DNA of 64,000 bases from NCBI RefSeq assembly GCF_017833255.1, contig NZ_JAFIBU010000001.1, positions 1,860,001 through 1,924,000 on the forward strand, given 5' to 3'. The notes beneath the pieces are model-generated. The model saw only the letters and a program-made list of their open reading frames with translations, was not told the origin of the DNA and did no database searches. The position numbers and the translations under genes were made by a program. The stretch's first letter is position 1, and each line of letters starts with the position of its first letter. Positions 47,730 through 56,735 of this stretch are shown piece by piece. The stretch comes from Paenibacillus sp. PvR098. GTDB taxonomy: Bacteria; Bacillota; Bacilli; Paenibacillales; NBRC-103111.

Positions 47730-48587
47730 ATGGCAAGCATCCTGCAAACGATACGTGAACGGCTTCCGACCATGCATCGCAAGGAGCAAATCCTGGCACA
47801 GTATGTGCTGGAACATGCGGAGGAAGCGGTACATTTAAGCATCACGGAGCTCGCAGAGAGAGCTGGTGCAAGCACGGCGACGGTGTCTCGGTTTTGCAGG
47901 AGCCTGATATTTAAAGGTTACAGTGACTTTCGCATGAAACTGGGTTCTGAACTGGCTCAGCATCCTGCACAGTCGACCTATCAGGATATTGTGGAGGGCA
48001 ATTCGCTATACAGCATCGTTCAGGCTATAGAGGCCAATCATCTTCGCTCGATTTCCGATACGACCAGACAGCTCGATATAAGCGAGATTCAACGGGCAGT
48101 GAGTGCGCTTCATGCTGCGCGCCGTATTGATTTGTATGGGATGGCGACATCAGGTGTCGTGGCGCTTGATTTTCAACAAAAGCTCGTTCGTATCGGCAAA
48201 ATGGCACAGGCTTGGTCCGATTCCCATATGCAGATCACCTCCGCTTCTACCTTGGAGAAGGGAGACGTCGCGCTCGGCTTTTCTTACTCCGGGGAAACCC
48301 TTGAGACATTGGGTGCGCTCCTGTGTGCAAAAGATCGCGGAGCGATTACGATATCGTTGACCAAATTCGGCTCAAACAGCATTTCACAGGTGTGCGACAT
48401 CAGACTTTTTGCTTCTTCCCTGGAGGAGGGTATGCGCCGCGGCGACATGGCTTCGCGGATTGCCCAACTGCATGTGCTCGATATACTATTCACCGCTCTG
48501 GTCAGCGGTCATTTTGACGATTATGTCCCCCTGCTGGAGCAATCGTTCCTAAAAGTCAAAAAATACCGCAAAGAAAAAGGGAGATAG
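47730..48587 (+). CDS. RpiR/MurR-family regulator of amino sugar use
   Basis: 285 residues from the ATG at 47730 (GAGGGTGA upstream; in-frame extension to 47712 lacks a site). An N-terminal RpiR helix-turn-helix (ITELAERAGASTATVSRFCR) precedes a SIS sugar-phosphate-binding domain (~115-250, IDLYGMATSGVVALDFQQK, FSYSGETLETLG). Four bases before nagB, so it most likely controls nagBA in response to glucosamine-6-phosphate or a related ligand. The AT-rich region 47580-47725 contains no operator obvious by eye. Confidence 0.85.
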   Translation: MASILQTIRERLPTMHRKEQILAQYVLEHAEEAVHLSITELAERAGASTATVSRFCRSLIFKGYSDFRMKLGSELAQHPAQSTYQDIVEGNSLYSIVQAIEANHLRSISDTTRQLDISEIQRAVSALHAARRIDLYGMATSGVVALDFQQKLVRIGKMAQAWSDSHMQITSASTLEKGDVALGFSYSGETLETLGALLCAKDRGAITISLTKFGSNSISQVCDIRLFASSLEEGMRRGDMASRIAQLHVLDILFTALVSGHFDDYVPLLEQSFLKVKKYRKEKGR

Positions 48588-48591
48588 CGCG

Positions 48592-49320
48592 ATGAATATC
48601 CTCACATTCCGATCGCAAAAAGAATTAAACAAAGCCGGAGCCGGCATTATTACCGGTTTGCTACAAACCAATCCAAAGGCAGTTCTTGGGCTCGCAACGG
48701 GAGGTACGCCGGTAGGCATCTATCAGGAGCTGGTGGAAACACATCGCGAAGGGCTCGTCAGCTTCTCGAAATCAACCGTTTTTAATCTCGACGAATACGT
48801 CGGACTTCAGCACAGCCATCCCGAAAGCTATTACAACTTTATGCAGCAGCATTTGCTGGGCAAGGTGGATATTCCTTCGGAGCAATGTCACATCCCTGAC
48901 GGGATGGCGGCTGATTTGGACTTGGAGTGCAAGCGCTATGACAGCCTGCTGGAGGAAGCAGGTCAAATCGATTTGCAGCTGCTCGGAATCGGTCATAACG
49001 GACATATCGGCTTCAACGAACCGGATGAGGAGCTGGAACGGGGAACACATGTAATCGAGCTCAAGGGGCAGACACGTGCGGCGAATGCCCGTTTCTTCCA
49101 TGCTCCAGAGGAAGTGCCTACACACGCAATTACCATGGGTGTCGGAACCATTCTGAAGGCCAAAATGATTCTGCTCGTCGTCCACGGCAAAGACAAGGCT
49201 GAGATTGTGAAACGGGCGCTGCAAGGACCCATCACGACGGAATGTCCTGCTTCGCTGCTGCAAACGCATCCCCACGTGGTAGTGCTTTTGGATATGGAAG
49301 CAGGGAGTGGATTATCATAA
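48592..49320 (+). CDS. nagB: glucosamine-6-phosphate deaminase
   Basis: 242 residues. Converts glucosamine-6-phosphate to fructose-6-phosphate and ammonia. Family motifs: LGLATGGTPVGIYQEL, catalytic Asp in NLDEYVGL, and GIGHNGHIGFNEPD with the active-site His. The allosteric C-terminal extension of the E. coli enzyme is absent, as in Bacillus. AAAGGGAGA precedes the ATG. Confidence 0.95.
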   Translation: MNILTFRSQKELNKAGAGIITGLLQTNPKAVLGLATGGTPVGIYQELVETHREGLVSFSKSTVFNLDEYVGLQHSHPESYYNFMQQHLLGKVDIPSEQCHIPDGMAADLDLECKRYDSLLEEAGQIDLQLLGIGHNGHIGFNEPDEELERGTHVIELKGQTRAANARFFHAPEEVPTHAITMGVGTILKAKMILLVVHGKDKAEIVKRALQGPITTECPASLLQTHPHVVVLLDMEAGSGLS

Positions 49321-50498
49321 AATCGATTAGCAAAGCAACGCTGATCAGTCATGCGAAGATTATCACTTTGGATACGGTTATTGAGCAAGGGTATGCTTTT
49401 CTGAAGGAGGGAAAGATTCAATCTGTGGGACCTATGTGGGCGTTGGACCCTCAGCTCGTACATTACTCGGAAGAGTTAGTCGATGCCCGCGGTAGTTGGC
49501 TGATGCCCGGTTTTATCGATGTACATGTACATGGGGGGTACGGTCATGACTTTATGGATGCTTCGATGGAAGCACTAGAAGGGATTACGCGCTTCCATGG
49601 ATGCCACGGAACGACGACGATGCTGGCCACAACGATGACTGCGCCTCGGGGAGCTCTCACCAAGGTGCTGCAGTCGGTTCAAGCATTTAGCGATAAAGGC
49701 ATGCCTTACGCACAGCTGGAAGGCGTCCATTTGGAGGGGCCTTTCATCAATTCGGCATATTCCGGTGCGCAGAATCCGGCTTATATCGTCCCGCCAAAGC
49801 AGGAATGGCTGGACGAATGGATGGAGCAGCATCCCGGCCTGATTCGGCTGCTGACGCTGGCTCCGGAAAGCGAAGGCGCTCTCCCGCTGATCGAGAAGCT
49901 TTCTAACCAAGGGACCATAATCGCTTGCGGACACACGAACGCCACTTACGCGCAGATCAGTGAAGCCATCAAGCACGGCCTCGGGCATGCGGTGCATACG
50001 TTTAACGCTATGAGAGGTCTGCATCACAGAGAGCCCGGAGTTGTGGGAGCGATCATGACCGAGGAAGCGATCAGCGCGGAAATCATTGCAGATGGTCACC
50101 ATGTTCACCCGGTGTGCATTCGGCTGCTCATGCAGTTGAAGCGTAACGATAACCTGATGCTGGTGACGGATGCGATGTCAGCCGCCGGCCTGGGCGAGGG
50201 TGATTACCAGCTAGGTGGACTCGATGTTACGGTGAAGGATGGCGTCGCCACGCTGAAAGAAGGCGGAGGCTTAGCAGGCAGCACGCTAACGATGATCGAT
50301 GCGTTCCGGTTCATGGTCAATACCGTCGGCGTCTCTGTGCAAGAAGTCAGCCGATTGGCCAGCCATAACCCGGCCAAAGCGCTGGGCATCGAGAACCGGA
50401 CCGGCAGCATCACAGCCGGAAAGCAAGCGGACCTGCTGCTGGCATCTCCTGACTTGTCGGTTGACAGAGTATGGGTGAGAGGAAGCGTCATTTGTTAG
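49242..50498 (+). CDS. nagA: N-acetylglucosamine-6-phosphate deacetylase (start uncertain)
   Basis: Deacetylates GlcNAc-6-P. Landmarks: metal site PGFIDVHVHGGYGHDFMD, GVHLEGPFIN, CGHTNATYAQ, HTFNAMRGLHHREPG, LVTDAMSAAGL, GSTLTMIDAFRFM. Homology to other NagA proteins begins near codon 26 (KSISKATLISHAKI). No ATG, GTG or TTG lies between 49245 and that point. The only canonical start, ATG 49242, would overlap nagB by 79 bases and has no good ribosome site. AGGGAG at 49302-49307 instead points to ATC (49314) or ATA (49317) at the nagB stop. The true start is therefore probably near 49311-49317. Confidence 0.9.
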   Translation: MSCFAAANASPRGSAFGYGSREWIIIKSISKATLISHAKIITLDTVIEQGYAFLKEGKIQSVGPMWALDPQLVHYSEELVDARGSWLMPGFIDVHVHGGYGHDFMDASMEALEGITRFHGCHGTTTMLATTMTAPRGALTKVLQSVQAFSDKGMPYAQLEGVHLEGPFINSAYSGAQNPAYIVPPKQEWLDEWMEQHPGLIRLLTLAPESEGALPLIEKLSNQGTIIACGHTNATYAQISEAIKHGLGHAVHTFNAMRGLHHREPGVVGAIMTEEAISAEIIADGHHVHPVCIRLLMQLKRNDNLMLVTDAMSAAGLGEGDYQLGGLDVTVKDGVATLKEGGGLAGSTLTMIDAFRFMVNTVGVSVQEVSRLASHNPAKALGIENRTGSITAGKQADLLLASPDLSVDRVWVRGSVIC

Positions 50499-50512
50499 TG
50501 AATATGGACAAG

Positions 50513-50552
50513 CAAAAAAACCGACATTGTATGTAATAACGAACAATGTCGG
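50513..50552 (-). terminator. terminator after the PilZ-like gene
   Basis: CCGACATTGT / ACAATGTCGG around a 12-base loop, followed on the minus strand by TTTTTTTGC. It may also limit read-through from nagA. Confidence 0.75.
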
Positions 50553-50569
50553 CTGAGTTGGCCCTAAGA

Positions 50570-51154
50570 TTAGGACAAAAGAAAATTTTGTGTCACGATA
50601 TAGTAACGGAGCGTGTTTAAATCATGTTCGGAAATCGAATGAATCTCCGCTCCATAGCGGATTGTTTTTTCTTGAATATTCGCATATTTTACAACCAGCT
50701 TAGGGTGAATCGTGACCTCGTCACAGATAATCATCGAATCATAAATGTGATTCATACGGAGCGAAAAATCATTCAATTCAAATCCGAATCCCAGTCGGCT
50801 GACCCGGCAGAAGCGAACGGCTTGAGTCTTGAAATCATCAATCAGCGTGCCGAATGTATTCAGCTTAAAGCTGGGGAACGTTATATTCTCATCGCGGTAC
50901 ATGTCGTCGAGCAATGAATCCGGCCGAGCCTCAATCTGAAAAATTTCGGAATCGGCAGGAACCAGAATCAGCTTGGTTGTGGACACCTGCAGCACCCGCA
51001 TTTGAACTTGCGTTTGATGGTCAAAGCAAATGACTCGATCTCCACCGGTCATCGCTAAGGGATCCTCGCATGAAACTTCCATTAATTCCGTACCTTCATA
51101 TGAGATTTGAGCAGGATACACTTTCCCTCTATGCAGTAGTTGCATGTCTCTCAT
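50570..51154 (-). CDS. degenerate PilZ-like protein
   Basis: 194 residues from the ATG at 51154 (GGAGGTGA six bases upstream; ATG 51145 is also possible). The N-terminal ~90 residues (LLHRGKVYPAQISYEGTELM) resemble the YcgR-type barrel. The second half (RFCRVSRLGFGFELNDFSLR ... YYIVTQNFLLS) has the strand pattern of a PilZ domain. The canonical RxxxR and D/NxSxxG c-di-GMP contacts are not clearly present (VSRLG replaces the usual DxSxxG), so ligand binding may be lost. Assignment is from pattern only. Confidence 0.5.
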   Translation of the reverse strand: MRDMQLLHRGKVYPAQISYEGTELMEVSCEDPLAMTGGDRVICFDHQTQVQMRVLQVSTTKLILVPADSEIFQIEARPDSLLDDMYRDENITFPSFKLNTFGTLIDDFKTQAVRFCRVSRLGFGFELNDFSLRMNHIYDSMIICDEVTIHPKLVVKYANIQEKTIRYGAEIHSISEHDLNTLRYYIVTQNFLLS

Positions 51155-51369
51155 CTCCTTCACCTCCAATTTCCATAACCTAACTATAGCTGGGAATCTT
51201 TCAGAAAGTTTCAGTAAAATATTAGGAGATTATTAGATTCTATGAAAGAAATGATCAAATTGTGTCGAATGATGTTAAAGAAACCCCAATCATTGTGAAT
51301 TAAATCACCTTCTCGTTTATAAATTGTGATACACTATAATTAATTTCAAGCCAAGGGAGTGGATTTCCT

Positions 51370-51570
51370 ATGATCTACTACATTCTGATCATTCTCATCG
51401 GCATTATCGCCGCCGTAGCTACATTTATCGTAGGAAACTCGCAGCAAAACCGGGAAGAAGGCGGAAACTACGGCAAGCAAACGAAGGGAAATATTCTGCG
51501 TCTTTCCTACTTGAATATCATCTCCACCGTCATCTGGGTCGTGGTGCTTCTCTTTTATTTGTTTGGCTAA
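51370..51570 (+). CDS. small two-helix membrane protein, unknown function
   Basis: 66 residues: helix 1 (YYILIILIGIIAAVATFIVG), a polar NSQQNREEGGNYGKQTKGN loop, and helix 2 (ISTVIWVVVLLFYLFG). AAGGGAGTGG precedes the ATG and a terminator follows. No family recognised. Confidence 0.6.
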   Translation: MIYYILIILIGIIAAVATFIVGNSQQNREEGGNYGKQTKGNILRLSYLNIISTVIWVVVLLFYLFG

Positions 51571-51588
51571 CAAAATATTGCTCACAAT

Positions 51589-51650
51589 AAAAAAGCCTAT
51601 TTCAGAAGATCAGACGATGACGTCCCTGGCTCTCTTCTAAAATAGGCTTT
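51589..51650. terminator. bidirectional terminator
   Basis: Long stem AAAAAGCCTATTT-AGAAGA / TCTTCT-AAATAGGCTTTT with one mismatch and a ~24-base loop; T-runs on both strands. Confidence 0.75.
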
Positions 51651-51738
51651 TCTCTTATTCATGCTCCATATGGTCGTCCGGCTGAGCCGTTTAAACCGAA
51701 AGGCCGCATATTGATCCCTCGTTATACGCTCGCGAACA

Positions 51739-52650
51739 TTATGTTTGTTCGTTCACCATACGGTTAGTCAACGATCCAAGCTTGTCGACCTCGATCGTCA
51801 CAACATCGCCGTCTTTAAGATAAACTTGCTTATCCTCGGGATATCCCATAACCACTCCCTCAGGAGTACCTGTTAAAATAATGTCACCCGGTACAAGCGT
51901 CATATGTTGGGAAATATAGCTTACGATTTCGTCGCAGCGGAATATCATATCTGACGTATTGGAATTTTGGCGCACCTCTCCATTCACGATGCTGCGGATG
52001 CCGAGGTTGTTCGGGTCACCGACTTCATCGGCCGTCACCAAATAAGGTCCTAACGGGCTGAAGCCATCGCAAGTCTTGCCTAGCAGCCACTGCTGCGTCC
52101 GCAGCTGGAGGTCGCGGGCGGACAGATCGTTAACGTTGCAGTATCCGAACACGTGATCCAGCGCATGCTCTTTGGCTACATATTTCGCTTGTTTGCCGAT
52201 GACGATCACAAGCTCGGCTTCGTAATCCACTTTGCTGCTCACGCTTACAGGCAAAGGCACATCCTGTCCATGTCCTGTTAATGTATTGTTAAATTTGTTA
52301 AACAAAATCGGATACTTCGGAATCGCTGAATTGGTCTCTTCCGCGTGCTTACGGTAGTTGAGTCCGACGCAAATAATTTTGTTCGGATGGGTTACGCAAG
52401 GCCCCAAGGTAAGCTTCGACTCATCCAGCACATAAGCCTCGCTGCCTCCTGCCGCCTGCGCATGGTCAACGAAAGTCTGCAGCGCGCTAACAGCCGCCGC
52501 GCCGCCATCAATCACTTCATGCACCGTTTGCGGCACTGTCCGGCCTTCGTCTTGAAGCGCTTGCAGCGCCTTTGCAATATGTACGATCCCACGATCCGTT
52601 TTCACGCCGAGCTGATACTTCCCATTCTCCACAAATGTAAGCAGTTTCAT
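51739..52650 (-). CDS. fumarylacetoacetate hydrolase family protein
   Basis: 303 residues from the ATG at 52650 (GAGGAGG upstream; the open frame extends to 52719 without a site). FAH-fold landmarks: IICVGLNYRKHAEE, the metal ligands in KVDYEAELVIVIGKQ and GYCNVNDLSARDLQ, QWLLGKTCDGFSPLGPYLV, and GDIILTGTPEGV. Members hydrolyse C-C bonds in acyl-pyruvates or decarboxylate/isomerise related acids. Third gene of an IclR-SDR-FAH unit, suggesting breakdown of a sugar acid or aromatic-derived acid. Confidence 0.87.
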   Translation of the reverse strand: MKLLTFVENGKYQLGVKTDRGIVHIAKALQALQDEGRTVPQTVHEVIDGGAAAVSALQTFVDHAQAAGGSEAYVLDESKLTLGPCVTHPNKIICVGLNYRKHAEETNSAIPKYPILFNKFNNTLTGHGQDVPLPVSVSSKVDYEAELVIVIGKQAKYVAKEHALDHVFGYCNVNDLSARDLQLRTQQWLLGKTCDGFSPLGPYLVTADEVGDPNNLGIRSIVNGEVRQNSNTSDMIFRCDEIVSYISQHMTLVPGDIILTGTPEGVVMGYPEDKQVYLKDGDVVTIEVDKLGSLTNRMVNEQT

Positions 52651-52684
52651 ATTTGTATATTCCTCCTCAAATTGGTATGTATCG

Positions 52685-53458
52685 TCAAGCGTTCTTACCA
52701 AAAACAGCTCCGCCATCAATATACAGCGGTGAGCCCATCATGAATCGGGATTCATCCGACGCAAGGAATACCGCCGCATTCGCCACATCGTCCGGACGAC
52801 CTAACTCGCCGCTCAACTGACGCTTTTTAATCGACTCGATCGCTTCCTCCGGATTATCGTAGGACTTTTTAAGGTAGTCCTCGACAAAGGGCGTAAAAAT
52901 AGTACCCGGCAGCAGCGCATTCACACGAATGTTGTACGGCGCATAGTCGACCTGCATCGATTTGGTCAAGGCCAATACTGCTCCCTTACTCGCGGAATAG
53001 GAGGCTCTGCGGGCGAGTCCTATCTCGGCAACACACGAGGACATATTAATAATGGAACCTTCCTTACGTTCCATCATATGCGGCAGTACGTATTTGCTGG
53101 GCAAAAAAACGCCGCGGGTATTAATGTTCATGACGCGATCCCATGCTTCAGGCTCCACCTCGTGAATGGCGCCGACTCCGCTGACGCCTGCATTGTTGAA
53201 CAGAACATCGATGCGTCCATAGTGTTTAATTACGGTATCGACCATCGCTTTGACCGAATCCGGGTTCGTCACGTCCGCCTGAACGAATACAGCCTGGCCT
53301 CCAGCGGCTTGAATCTCCTCCACCGTTGCCTGCCCTTTGTCCTCAAGCAGATCATTGACGATCACGGTCGCGCCTTCGCGTGCGAACAGCAGCGCCGAGT
53401 TTTTGCCTATGCCCGAACCGGAACCGGTGATCAAAGTAATTTTGTTCTGCAGTCTCAA
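52685..53458 (-). CDS. short-chain dehydrogenase/reductase
   Basis: 257 residues from TTG 53458 (AAGGATG upstream; GTG 53467 is an alternative). Classical SDR motifs: cofactor TGSGSGIGK (residues 11-19), NNAGVSG, catalytic Ser in NMSSCVAEIG, YSASKGAV (Tyr/Lys), and LLPGTIFTPF. The substrate is probably a hydroxyacid or polyol given the FAH partner. The open frame upstream of 53467 runs into the IclR gene and is not part of it. Confidence 0.87.
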   Translation of the reverse strand: MRLQNKITLITGSGSGIGKNSALLFAREGATVIVNDLLEDKGQATVEEIQAAGGQAVFVQADVTNPDSVKAMVDTVIKHYGRIDVLFNNAGVSGVGAIHEVEPEAWDRVMNINTRGVFLPSKYVLPHMMERKEGSIINMSSCVAEIGLARRASYSASKGAVLALTKSMQVDYAPYNIRVNALLPGTIFTPFVEDYLKKSYDNPEEAIESIKKRQLSGELGRPDDVANAAVFLASDESRFMMGSPLYIDGGAVFGKNA

Positions 53459-53492
53459 GGGAATCACATCCTTCTCTTTTTGTAAGCTGTTA

Positions 53493-54245
53493 TTACGGGT
53501 TTTGCGACAAACGTTTGGCAAGAGCACTGATCTCCTCTTTGGCAAGCTCCCGCTTCTCTTCCCACTCGTGCTGGAACATGGAGCAGCTGATCGCCGCAAT
53601 AACTTTTTCGCCAGTACCGTATACCGGCGCCGCTACACAGCAAAATCCCATCACCGCCTCTTGCAGATCAAACGCGCGGGCTTCCGTTCGGATCTGAGCC
53701 AGCTGATGAAACAGCTCCTCACGGGTTTTGATCGTATGAGGAGTAAGGCACGGCTCCAGCTCCTCGGTGGTGAACAGTTCCTCCAGCTCAGAGTGGCCTT
53801 GGAAAGCCAGCATGGCTTTTCCAAGGGCCGTGGCATGGGCGGGCAGCTTAATCCCAGGCTCCGAGGCGAGACGAACGGGGGATGGCATTTCTTCCTTTGC
53901 CAAATAAAGCACCTCACGCCCCTCCAGCTTGGCAAGCTGGATCGTTTCCTTAATCACATGCTTCGTGATAGAGGCTTCCTTGCGGAATCGGTCGATCAAG
54001 CTGAATTGCTTGAAAAAAGCGTTCCCAATGTAGCCCAACCTGGAACCGAGCGAGTAGGTGCCGTCACTCTCGCGCACAACCCATTCAAGCGCTTCCATCG
54101 TGTTCAACAAGGAAAACATGGAGCTTTTATGGATGCCCAGATGCTTCGACAGCTCGATCAACTTAAGGCCGGATGGCTGCTCTGCGATCGTTTGTAGGAC
54201 ATCATTCGCTTTTTCGAGTGCAGGTACCCAATACTTCTTTTCCAT
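53493..54245 (-). CDS. IclR-family transcriptional regulator
   Basis: 250 residues. N-terminal winged helix (LIELSKHLGIHKSSMFSLLN), then the effector-binding domain (LPAHATALGKAMLAF, AVMGFCCVAAPVYGTGEKVI) as in IclR/KdgR. First gene of the operon with the SDR and FAH genes, whose expression it probably controls. A near-palindrome lies 27-42 bases before its ATG. Confidence 0.87.
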   Translation of the reverse strand: MEKKYWVPALEKANDVLQTIAEQPSGLKLIELSKHLGIHKSSMFSLLNTMEALEWVVRESDGTYSLGSRLGYIGNAFFKQFSLIDRFRKEASITKHVIKETIQLAKLEGREVLYLAKEEMPSPVRLASEPGIKLPAHATALGKAMLAFQGHSELEELFTTEELEPCLTPHTIKTREELFHQLAQIRTEARAFDLQEAVMGFCCVAAPVYGTGEKVIAAISCSMFQHEWEEKRELAKEEISALAKRLSQNP

Positions 54246-54271
54246 GCAACCTCCATGCTGTCTACTCGTAG

Positions 54272-54287
54272 GTTTATTATATTAAAC
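54272..54287. promoter_or_regulatory. candidate operator upstream of the IclR gene
   Basis: GTTTATTATATTAAAC is palindromic at 14 of 16 positions and overlaps a TATAAT on the minus strand. The position suits autoregulation by the IclR protein; no supporting data beyond position and symmetry. Confidence 0.4.
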
Positions 54288-54448
54288 TAAGGTTTTGTAT
54301 ATTACTTTTTTTATAGTAGCACCAGTTTTCTTCTTGTGTCAATCGGAATTTATGCTTAACCTGGCCCAGTATAACCTCTTAACTTCTTATATGGCAAAGC
54401 CCCGCGCTCGCAGCCTGTAGGCGCGAACAGCAGGGAAAGTAAAACCGT

Positions 54449-55234
54449 TTATTTGATAATAACGGCATACACTTTGCCGGGTCCATGAATACCTATGGTC
54501 AAGTCGTTCTCGATATCGGCGCTTCGGCTCGGACCGGTAATCAGATTAAGAGAGGATGCGTATTGTTCCGCCGATGTTTTGTCGCGGGTGATTTTCTCGA
54601 ACGCCTCCCCCATCCGGTTCACCAGCTGGTCTGCACGGAACACCGCAAACAGAATGTCTGTAAGCAGGGTGACCGAGCGGCCTCGCTGCGGAGAGCACTG
54701 AAGCACTAATGTGCTGGTGTTCGCTACAGAGAAATCGGGCCAAACGATACCGAGCTGGCACCGCTCCGTACGCTTCAGCAGCTCACTGCGCATCGCCCAG
54801 TTGGACTCGGGAAGCTCCACTGCGCTTTGCTCAGGTTGAAATTCGGGTAGGCTCGGATAGAGGGGCTCAACCCATGGCACGACCTCAATGCCGACCTCTG
54901 CAAGCTGCTCATCCAGCCCGAGCGCCTTCAGTCCCTCGTGCTCCCACCGGGAGACGTGCGTCACGCCAAGCTCAGCGGCAATATCTTTGAGCCACGCTCC
55001 GATCTGCTGCCTTGCCTCGGCAGCCTCCACGATGAGAACTTTCCCTGTCAGGGCTGTCCAATTCTCCGTGAACAGCTGAATTTTCTCTTCTACCGATCGG
55101 TCCGAATCTTTATACCACTGCGGCGCGCCTCGAAACGGGTGGTCTGGGGCTAAGCTTGGAACAGAGCTGCGTCCGAGCCTGGAGGACAGGTTCGCAATAA
55201 AAGCATCTCTTCCTTGGATCGTACCTTTAGTCAT
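54449..55234 (-). CDS. lutC: lactate utilisation protein C (LUD domain)
   Basis: 261 residues from the ATG at 55234, which overlaps the end of lutB by 8 bases. LUD-domain features: RDAFIANLSSRLGR start, LGIVWPDFSVANTSTLVLQC and a C-terminal NLITGPSRSADIENDLTIGI. Part of the LutABC Fe-S complex that oxidises L-lactate to pyruvate. Confidence 0.92.
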   Translation of the reverse strand: MTKGTIQGRDAFIANLSSRLGRSSVPSLAPDHPFRGAPQWYKDSDRSVEEKIQLFTENWTALTGKVLIVEAAEARQQIGAWLKDIAAELGVTHVSRWEHEGLKALGLDEQLAEVGIEVVPWVEPLYPSLPEFQPEQSAVELPESNWAMRSELLKRTERCQLGIVWPDFSVANTSTLVLQCSPQRGRSVTLLTDILFAVFRADQLVNRMGEAFEKITRDKTSAEQYASSLNLITGPSRSADIENDLTIGIHGPGKVYAVIIK

Positions 55235-56735
55235 GGTGCTGCCCCCTTTCCCGCGCTCCATTGCTCAAAGCGCCTGCTTGACCGCCGCCCTCACGCTTCA
55301 GCTCCTGTTGCAGCTCATCCCATCGCTCACGGAACGATTGCTTCGGCTTCATCGGCAAATGACGTGACTTCGTCCAGCCAGCTGCCGGACCGGGCGCTTT
55401 CTTGATTACTCCATTGCTCACGAAGGGCTTCATCAGGTAGTAAGCGGATTTGGTCGCCATGCGATACAGCTTGACGTTGCCGAACGTCGTCTGGAACGTC
55501 TTGAAGGCCACGCGCTCGGCAAGCGGTGTCATCCCAAGCCGTACCTTGCGTGCCCGAAGCTGCACAAGCATGTCGTGCAACGGGATTTTTACCGGGCATG
55601 CCTCATAGCATGCTCCGCATAAGCTGGACGCGTAGGACAGCTGTCCAGCTTCCTTCATGTCCTGCTGCAGCAGCGGCGTCAGTACGGCTCCGATCGGGCC
55701 GCTGTATACGCTCCCATAGGTGTGTCCGCCCACATGACGGTACACGGGACACACGTTAAGGCATGCCGCACAGCGGATACAATGCAGCACCTCTTGGAAA
55801 ATCGGGTCTCCGAGCTGTGCCGAGCGGCCGTTGTCCAGAATAATCAGATGAAGCTCCTCCGGTCCATCGAGCTCCCCTTCGCGGCGCGGCCCCGTGATCA
55901 TGGAGGTGTACGTTGTCAGCTTCTGTCCCGTCGCGCTTCTGGCCAGTAGGTTCAGCACGACCTCGAGGTCATCGTAAGTCGGTACAAGCCGTTCCATTCC
56001 CATAATCACGACATGGCATTTCGGGATGGTACTCACCATCCGTCCATTACCCTCGTTAGAGACGAGCGTGATTGCGCCCGTTTCGGCTACGCCGAAGTTG
56101 CAGCCCGTCAGTCCGATATCCGCTTGGAGGAAATAGTCGCGAAGCCGCTGTTTGGCAAACTCGGCAAGCACCTTTGTTTCCGGCACGAATGATTCTCCTG
56201 CCTCCACCGAGAACAGGTCAGCGATTTGCTGTTTATTTTTGTGAATAGCCGGGATGATCAGATGGGAAGGTGTCTCTTTTGCCAGCTGCAATATGTATTC
56301 GCCCAAATCCGTCTCAATGGCTTCAATGCCACGTTCTTCGAGGTGATGGTTCAGATGAATTTCCTCGGACACCATCGATTTGCCCTTGGCCACCAGCTTA
56401 GCGCCGCGTACTTCGGCTATGCTCATGAACGTCTTGACCGCTTCATCCGCAGTCTGACAAAAATGGACATGTCCGCCTGCATTGGCAACGTTGTCCGTAA
56501 ACTGGGTCAGGTAGTAGTCCAAATTATCCACAACGTGCTTGCGGATTTGCCGACCTCTTTCGCGCCAATCCTCCCAATGACCAAAATCATCCGTCGCCAT
56601 TTTCTTGCCGATCTTCAGCTTATCTGTTGTAAACGCTACCGCTTTGCGGAGAAAATCGTCCGCCAGTGCTTCTTCTGTCCGTTTCCGAAGCCCTGTCCCG
56701 ATCAATTCCTTTTCATTTGCGACCTCCCGACTCAC
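55227..56735 (-). CDS. lutB: lactate utilisation iron-sulfur protein B
   Basis: 502 residues. An N-terminal LUD domain (KGKSMVSEEIHLNHHLEERG, GCNFGVAETGAITLVSNEGN) precedes two 4Fe-4S ferredoxin motifs (CIRCAACLNVCPVYRHVGG and CGACYEACPVKIP). GTG start at 56735 with AGGAAGGGG upstream, overlapping lutA by 23 bases. Acts with LutA and LutC in L-lactate oxidation. Confidence 0.94.
   Translation of the reverse strand: MSREVANEKELIGTGLRKRTEEALADDFLRKAVAFTTDKLKIGKKMATDDFGHWEDWRERGRQIRKHVVDNLDYYLTQFTDNVANAGGHVHFCQTADEAVKTFMSIAEVRGAKLVAKGKSMVSEEIHLNHHLEERGIEAIETDLGEYILQLAKETPSHLIIPAIHKNKQQIADLFSVEAGESFVPETKVLAEFAKQRLRDYFLQADIGLTGCNFGVAETGAITLVSNEGNGRMVSTIPKCHVVIMGMERLVPTYDDLEVVLNLLARSATGQKLTTYTSMITGPRREGELDGPEELHLIILDNGRSAQLGDPIFQEVLHCIRCAACLNVCPVYRHVGGHTYGSVYSGPIGAVLTPLLQQDMKEAGQLSYASSLCGACYEACPVKIPLHDMLVQLRARKVRLGMTPLAERVAFKTFQTTFGNVKLYRMATKSAYYLMKPFVSNGVIKKAPGPAAGWTKSRHLPMKPKQSFRERWDELQQELKREGGGQAGALSNGARERGQHHD

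Noticed and set aside
52685-53599. 304-residue form of the SDR with a long N-terminus
   Set aside because: The extra residues are the IclR gene's 3' end in another frame; the SDR fold begins at RLQNKITLITG.
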